This document shows positions 7,301 to 10,625 of a DNA stretch of 10,625 bases, in pieces. The notes below the pieces were generated by a model. That model worked only from the letters and a program-made list of their open reading frames with translations. It was not told the DNA's origin and did not search any database. Position 1 is the first letter of the stretch; every line of letters begins with the position of its first letter. The DNA comes from Verrucomicrobia bacterium UBA1731 (GTDB lineage Bacteria > Verrucomicrobiota > Kiritimatiellia > RFP12 > UBA1067), in NCBI GenBank assembly GCA_002317575.1, contig DCIH01000120.1, forward strand, positions 21,993 through 32,617, written 5' to 3'. A program made the position numbers and the translations under genes.

Positions 7301-10168
7301 ATGCACGGCTGCACGGATGTGACGGTGAAGAACTACAAGGCGTTCAACGACCGCACGATCGCCAATTCGGACGGCCTTTCCATCGACTGCTGTCGCAACG
7401 TGACCGTCACCGGCTGCGAAATTGTGACGGGCGACGACGGCATCGCGATCCGCGCGAACGGCGCCAAGCTCAAGAATCCGATCGCGTGCGAAAACGTCGT
7501 GGTGTCCAACTGCACGATCTCCAGTTGCTGCTACGGCATCCGTTTCGGCGTCGGGAACGGCGACATCAGGCACGTGCGCGTCGCCAACTGCCGTTTTCCG
7601 GATACCGCGAGCTGCCTCGGCTTCACGTGCGCCTGGAGCGTCGGGAAGCGCAATGTCCACATCTCGGACGTGAAGGTGACGGATTGCGTCTTCGAGGATT
7701 CCGGCACGGGCGTCGAGTTCCAGACGGCGCGCGACGATTCGCCGTCCGCCATCGACGGCGTGTCCCTCGAGCGCTGCCGTTTCCGCACGGTGTGGGGGCA
7801 CTCCTTCGGCGGCGGCGGCGAAACGAAGAAGCATGTGCCGCGCAACGTAACCTACAAGGACTGCACGTTCGAGGTGGCCAAGGACTTCACCACGGTCGGC
7901 GACGCGTATCTGCCGCAGTTCGCCCAAACCTGGCCGAACTTCGCGCTCATCGGCAATGGGTCCGGCGAGAACATCGTCTTCGAGCGCTGCCGCGCGGTGT
8001 GGCCGAAGGAGCCCGGTCCCTGGTGCTGGCGGTTGACGCGCACGTTCGACGGGAAGGACCGTCTTAAAATCGTCGACTGCGATTTCCCGGATCCGCCGAA
8101 GCATCCCGGCTACGAGAAGCCGCCGGCCTACGAACCGCCGAAGAAGACCGAAGCGGAATACGATTTCCGCAAGCGCCTTTCCGCGCCGCGCGCCTGGCGC
8201 GACTACTGGTTTTCGGGCGCGGCCAAACAGGCGGACGAAATCGAAGTGGACGACTTCTGGACGTTCACGGTCGAATCGTCCGAACCCGTGGTGAAACACG
8301 CGGCGGCGGATTTGAAGGACTTTCTCGAGAAGCGCTGCTGGGCGCGGTGCGCGGGCAGGGACGGCAAGAAGCGCATCGTGGTGGCCGTCGCGCCCGAGAA
8401 GAATCCGCTCACCGCGCGCATCACGGTGTCGGCGGACGAAATCCGCGTCACGGGCGCCACGCCGCGCGAAGCGGCGCAGGCGTGCTACCGGCTCGAGGAC
8501 GAACTCGTTCGGCGCGACCAGCCTGTGGTGAAGACCGGTTCGCGCACCTACACGCGCATGTTCTCGCCGCGCATGACGCACTCCGGCTACGAGATCGAGA
8601 AGTTCCCCGACTGGCACATGGACCAGATCGCGCGCGCCGGCATGGACGCGATTCTCGTGTATATCAAGGAACCGCCGGACGGCACGCGCAACGGCCGCGA
8701 AGACATGAACGCGCTCGTGAAGCGCGCGGCCGAACACGGTCTCGACGTGTACGCGTACTTCGACTGGTGGGGGCGTCCCGTCGAAAAGAATCCGCTCGAT
8801 CCCGGCGCCGAAGAATACTACGACAAGGTCTTCGGATCGATCGTCCAGAACGCGCCCGGCATCAAGGGCCTGATCCTCGTGGGCGAATCGTGCAGCTTCC
8901 CCTCGCGCGACCCGGGCGTGTACGGCTATGCGTGGTCCGGTTCGGGCATCGCGCCGGACCCGAAGCATCCGAAGAAGGGCGTCAACGGCTTCTGGCCGTC
9001 GTCCGACTGGAAGGAGGCGCTGGAACTCATCGCGAAAGTGACGCGCAAGCACAATCCCGCTTTCGACATCGTGTTCTGGACGTACAACTGGGCGCGCGCG
9101 CCCGAGAAGGACCGTCTCGCGCTCATTGAGCGCATCCCCACGAACGTGTCCTTGCATGTCACCTTCGAAATGGGCGACGAGCGCGCCGACGACTACACGA
9201 TTTCCGTTCCCGGACCGAGCGCGACCTTCACGGGGGAAACGGGCGTGGCCGCGCGCCGCGGCATCCGCGTCACGGCGATGTCCAACACGGGCGGGCGTAC
9301 GTGGGACTTCGGCGGCATTCCGTACGAGCCCGTTCCGTACCGTTGGCTGGACCGCTACCGCGCGCTCCGCGCCGCGCACAAGAACGCGTCGCTCGTGGGG
9401 CTCATGGACGAACACCACTACGGCTTCGCGCCGAACCCGATGGCCGATTTCGCGAAGGTCGCGTTCACGGAGGAGACGAAGGACGAAGACCTCGAGTCCG
9501 CGCTGAAGGCGCTGGCCGTGCGCGAGTTCGGCGTGCAGGGCGCCGAGGCGGGGCTCGCCGCGTGGCGGGACTGGTCCGAAGCGATGCGCGGTCACGCCGC
9601 GAAGAACTTCGACCAGTACGGATGCCTGCGGCTCGGCTCCACGTATCCGTTCGTTTTTCTCGGCGAGAAGCTGCCCGATCCGCCGGCGTGGTTCGGCGAC
9701 GAGCCCGGGCACAAGGGCGGACGTTGGCCGTATCTGTGGACGACGGCCGGCGGCGGTTGGGGCTGGCAGATGAAAAAGGAGGACGTGGCGACATGGCTCA
9801 CCGCCGCCGAAAAGGAGCTTGCGCTGTGGGCGAACGGCAACGCGCACTTGGAAAACGTCGTGCGTAACGCGCCCCGGGAACTGCAGGAGTCGACCGCGCG
9901 GCACTTGGCGCTCGGCCGCTATTGCGAGGCGGCGCTGCGCACATCGCGCAACCTGAAGAAGTTCTGGCTGGCGGGGCCGCAGGGCGACAAGGCGGAGCTC
10001 ATGAAGATTCTGGACGACGAAGAGGCGAATGTGAAGGCGCTCATCCCGCACGTGGAAACGGATTCGCAGCTCGGCTGGGAGCCGTCGATGCGCTACGTCA
10101 CTTCGCCGCGCTGCCTCAAATGGAAACTCGAGCAGCTCGAGGCCGTCCGCGCGCGCATTTCGCGATGA
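4358..10168 (+). CDS. Secreted trimodular glycoside hydrolase: GH2 + GH28-like beta-helix + unassigned GH67/GH20-like module
   Basis: A 1936-residue protein in one unbroken frame. A Sec signal peptide occupies about residues 1-18 (MKTTWFLLSALAALSLRG). Module 1 is a GH2 enzyme: sugar-binding jelly roll (LNEGWKFHRGD, VRVPHDWAIGE), Ig-like domain, TIM barrel to about 600 with acid/base E419 in SIGNEI and nucleophile E495 in GAETASTVSSRG, a DUF4982-like part (from about 612) and an Ig-like domain (690-806). This is the beta-galactosidase-type branch of GH2. Module 2 (about 807-1245) is a GH28-like right-handed beta-helix opening with the usual YDVRAFGA and AGGGRVVVPAGTF. It keeps N1003/D1005 and D1026-D1027, but the GHG histidine is Y1059 and RIK appears as EFQ (1120-1122). 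A proline-rich linker (1245-1265) leads to module 3 (about 1266-1936), described separately. The start has no Shine-Dalgarno but follows a perfect -10, suggesting leaderless expression. It probably degrades a complex plant- or host-derived glycan outside the cytoplasm. Substrate and linkage are not determinable from sequence. Confidence 0.88.
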   Translation: MKTTWFLLSALAALSLRGEMFALNEGWKFHRGDASGAEAAAFDDSVWQTVRVPHDWAIGEAFDKMIDAQSVKVIEDGETKARLRVGRTGCLPWIGAGWYRRTVAIPAGAEHAELVFDGAMSHAVVYANGKKAGEWKHGYNSFAVDLTPFLPAKEIAVAVRLENPEESSRWYPGAGLIRPVKLVTGGAFGFERWGTFVRTTRLADDGARVVVTTATRGKKPAGKCEVSYRVVSEKGGETFRATRPLTGTETAHAFTIHNPRLWTPETPELYVLEETLLVDGKAVDAETVRFGIRTVEWRNGTFELNGVARKFKGVCLHHDAGPVGAAFNDAAFRRQVKLLKEIGCDSIRTSHNMPAPGQMKICDELGMMVMAESFDEWTEPKCRNGYHLHCADWWRRDVANLVRRHRNHPSVVMWSIGNEITDQRGAVGTTLSRAMQDLCHDLDPSRPVTQGHSWMPYAIDAGGVQVMDIPGVTYRLPFYGMLHDASRFGGVLGAETASTVSSRGFYAFPDEVGTDMRYPSGQSSSYDTEYAPWSNLPDDDWAVQDDNAWTLGEFVWTGFDYLGEPYPYDAHASRSSYFGIYDLAGLPKDRAYLYRSRWNETSPTLHLLPHWTWPGREGKTTPVYCYTSWLEAELFVNGKSQGRIKRDPSSRLDRYRLRWRNVVYQPGEIKVVAYDAAGKAVAEKTVKTAGTPAKLVAEVDRARLAAATADGTPDLAFVTVKVVDAAGNPCPDAAPQLSFAVTGAARFKAAENGDATSFEKLSAPTRKAFNGMCVAVVEAGATPGAARFTVSAKGLGSASVDLVVGDYDVRAFGACAGGGAAANRAAIQRAVDAAAAAGGGRVVVPAGTFLTGSVELKDNVEFHLAKGAVLKATTDLSLYNADDAYPQCGFCIPEEWSGAHILYAVEKKNVAITGEGTIDGSGPEFFGPPDTNYWPWYRFGLKLHPIDRDRYRTGQQIAIVECQGVRIEDFTFTNSACWTCIMHGCTDVTVKNYKAFNDRTIANSDGLSIDCCRNVTVTGCEIVTGDDGIAIRANGAKLKNPIACENVVVSNCTISSCCYGIRFGVGNGDIRHVRVANCRFPDTASCLGFTCAWSVGKRNVHISDVKVTDCVFEDSGTGVEFQTARDDSPSAIDGVSLERCRFRTVWGHSFGGGGETKKHVPRNVTYKDCTFEVAKDFTTVGDAYLPQFAQTWPNFALIGNGSGENIVFERCRAVWPKEPGPWCWRLTRTFDGKDRLKIVDCDFPDPPKHPGYEKPPAYEPPKKTEAEYDFRKRLSAPRAWRDYWFSGAAKQADEIEVDDFWTFTVESSEPVVKHAAADLKDFLEKRCWARCAGRDGKKRIVVAVAPEKNPLTARITVSADEIRVTGATPREAAQACYRLEDELVRRDQPVVKTGSRTYTRMFSPRMTHSGYEIEKFPDWHMDQIARAGMDAILVYIKEPPDGTRNGREDMNALVKRAAEHGLDVYAYFDWWGRPVEKNPLDPGAEEYYDKVFGSIVQNAPGIKGLILVGESCSFPSRDPGVYGYAWSGSGIAPDPKHPKKGVNGFWPSSDWKEALELIAKVTRKHNPAFDIVFWTYNWARAPEKDRLALIERIPTNVSLHVTFEMGDERADDYTISVPGPSATFTGETGVAARRGIRVTAMSNTGGRTWDFGGIPYEPVPYRWLDRYRALRAAHKNASLVGLMDEHHYGFAPNPMADFAKVAFTEETKDEDLESALKALAVREFGVQGAEAGLAAWRDWSEAMRGHAAKNFDQYGCLRLGSTYPFVFLGEKLPDPPAWFGDEPGHKGGRWPYLWTTAGGGWGWQMKKEDVATWLTAAEKELALWANGNAHLENVVRNAPRELQESTARHLALGRYCEAALRTSRNLKKFWLAGPQGDKAELMKILDDEEANVKALIPHVETDSQLGWEPSMRYVTSPRCLKWKLEQLEAVRARISR
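8150..10165 (+). other. C-terminal module of the fusion: unassigned glycoside hydrolase-like barrel
   Basis: Residues 1265-1936 of the giant protein. The first ~110 residues (FTVESSEPVVKHAAADL; VSADEIRVTGATPREAAQA) look like the alpha/beta 'zincin-like' domain that precedes the catalytic barrel in GH20, GH67, GH84 and GH115 enzymes. From about 1398 a TIM-barrel-like region follows, with repeated strand-helix units (MDAILVYIKEPPDG, GLDVYAYFDWWG, IKGLILVGES, FDIVFWTYNWAR, ASLVGLMDEHHYG). Carboxylates at plausible strand ends are E1510 (VGESCSF) and D1684-E1685 (LMDEHH). The final ~200 residues are helical and rich in W, E and R, as in the C-terminal domain of GH67. I cannot assign a CAZy family. 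It may be an alpha-glucuronidase-like or hexosaminidase-like enzyme, or a new family. Confidence 0.6.
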
Positions 10169-10194
10169 CGATTTCCCACGTGTTGCGCGAAATG

Positions 10195-10203
10195 TGGTAT
10201 AAT
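10195..10203 (+). promoter_or_regulatory. Extended -10 promoter (TGGTATAAT) of lysS
   Basis: Perfect TGnTATAAT immediately after the preceding gene's end (stop at 10168), with no good -35 at 16-18 bases. The predicted transcription start near 10210 gives a 5' leader of about 16 bases that still holds the Shine-Dalgarno AAGGA (10216-10220). Confidence 0.75.
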
Positions 10204-10225
10204 GGCGTTCTTTTTAAGGAATGCC

Positions 10226-10625
10226 ATGCAACAGGAATCGAACGAATACCGTGAAAACCGTCTGGCGGCCATGAAGTCGCTGGCGGAACTTGGATTTGAA
10301 CCGTATGGGCGCGCCTATCCGCATCAGGATCTCGCCGCCCTGCGCGCATCCTTCGCCGACGGCCAGGAAGTGACCATCGCCGGACGCCTTCTGATGATTC
10401 GCCGCATGGGCAAGATGAATTTCTGCACCATGAACGACGGCACGGACCATTTCCAGGTCATCTTCAAGCGCGACGAACTCGACGAGCGCCTGTTCGCCGG
10501 CTTCAAGCTGCTCAATCTCGGCGACATCATCGGCGTGAAGGGGACGACGTTCACGACGCAGAAGGGCGAAAAGAGCGTCGTCGTCAAGGACTGGGAGCTT
10601 CTCGCCAAGGCGCTCGAGCAGCCGC
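10226..10625 (+). CDS. lysS: Lysyl-tRNA synthetase, class II, N-terminal part (3' end outside window)
   Basis: The frame is open from ATG 10226 to the window end (133 residues). LysRS charges tRNA-Lys with lysine using ATP in the cytoplasm. The visible part is the N-terminal helix (NEYRENRLAAMKSLAELGFEPY) and the OB-fold anticodon-binding domain: VTIAGRLLMIRRMGKMNF (49-66), FQVIFKRDEL (76-85), LNLGDIIGVKGTTFTTQKGE (96-115) and ELLAKAL (124-130). It aligns by eye with the E. coli LysS pattern VAVAGRMMTRRIMGKASF...LGDILGAKGKLFKTKTGE...LLTKAL. AAGGA five bases upstream supports this ATG; an ATG at 10221 is in another frame that soon stops. The catalytic class II core lies beyond the window. The gene has its own promoter, so it is probably independent of the upstream glycosidase. 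Confidence 0.93.
   Translation, partial: MQQESNEYRENRLAAMKSLAELGFEPYGRAYPHQDLAALRASFADGQEVTIAGRLLMIRRMGKMNFCTMNDGTDHFQVIFKRDELDERLFAGFKLLNLGDIIGVKGTTFTTQKGEKSVVVKDWELLAKALEQP

Noticed and set aside
5393..10051. A 1552-codon open frame on the minus strand
   Set aside because: It lies wholly antisense to the GH2/GH28 fusion, whose translation has clear domains. Its product is dominated by R, H, V, A and D without any recognisable family, as expected from the mirror of strongly GC-biased codons.
1..10625. CRISPR arrays, tRNA/rRNA genes, insertion sequences or prophage genes
   Set aside because: No regularly spaced repeats, tRNA-like cloverleaf, transposase or phage protein was recognised by eye on either strand.

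Overview
The window is a dense, high-GC bacterial chromosomal segment in which every supportable gene lies on the + strand. The most plausible source is a member of the PVC superphylum, perhaps a gut or rumen Kiritimatiellota/Verrucomicrobiota-like organism. This rests on a type III glutamine synthetase, the MEP isoprenoid pathway (IspD), a Tat-exported lipoprotein of the Gfo/Idh/MocA fold, and a very large secreted multi-module glycosidase. It is a gene-content and style inference, not a marker-gene placement.

Layout. Bases 1-728 are the C-terminal third of a type III glutamine synthetase. Next come ispD (745-1422) and, one base after its stop, a calcineurin-like metallophosphoesterase (1424-2158). 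A ~150-base T/G-rich, low-complexity spacer (2159-2307) with a six-run G-quadruplex-like stretch and short repeats separates this block from a GTG-started, Tat-lipoprotein Gfo/Idh/MocA protein (2308-3549). That protein lacks the usual EKP motif and resembles GH109 NAD-dependent glycosidases. recO (3552-4289) follows two bases later and carries two striking perfect or near-perfect inverted repeats inside its coding sequence. The last large gene (4358-10168) encodes a 1936-residue secreted protein that fuses a GH2 beta-galactosidase-type enzyme, a GH28-like parallel beta-helix and a third, unassigned module resembling the GH67/GH20/GH84 group. Its promoter (TGATATAAT) ends six bases before the ATG, so its mRNA is probably leaderless. 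The window closes with the 5' end of lysS (10226 onward), which has its own extended -10 promoter and a conventional Shine-Dalgarno.

How the genes fit together. glnN, ispD, recO and lysS are housekeeping genes. The Gfo/Idh/MocA lipoprotein and the giant trimodular hydrolase are cell-surface or secreted proteins that probably act on complex glycans such as pectin-like, rhamnogalacturonan-like or host/mucin polysaccharide; the substrate is inference only. The points most worth following up are the GH2-GH28-unknown fusion with its altered GH28 active-site motifs and unclassified C-terminal module, the GH109-like oxidoreductase, the leaderless promoter arrangement, and the REP-like palindrome embedded in frame in recO.
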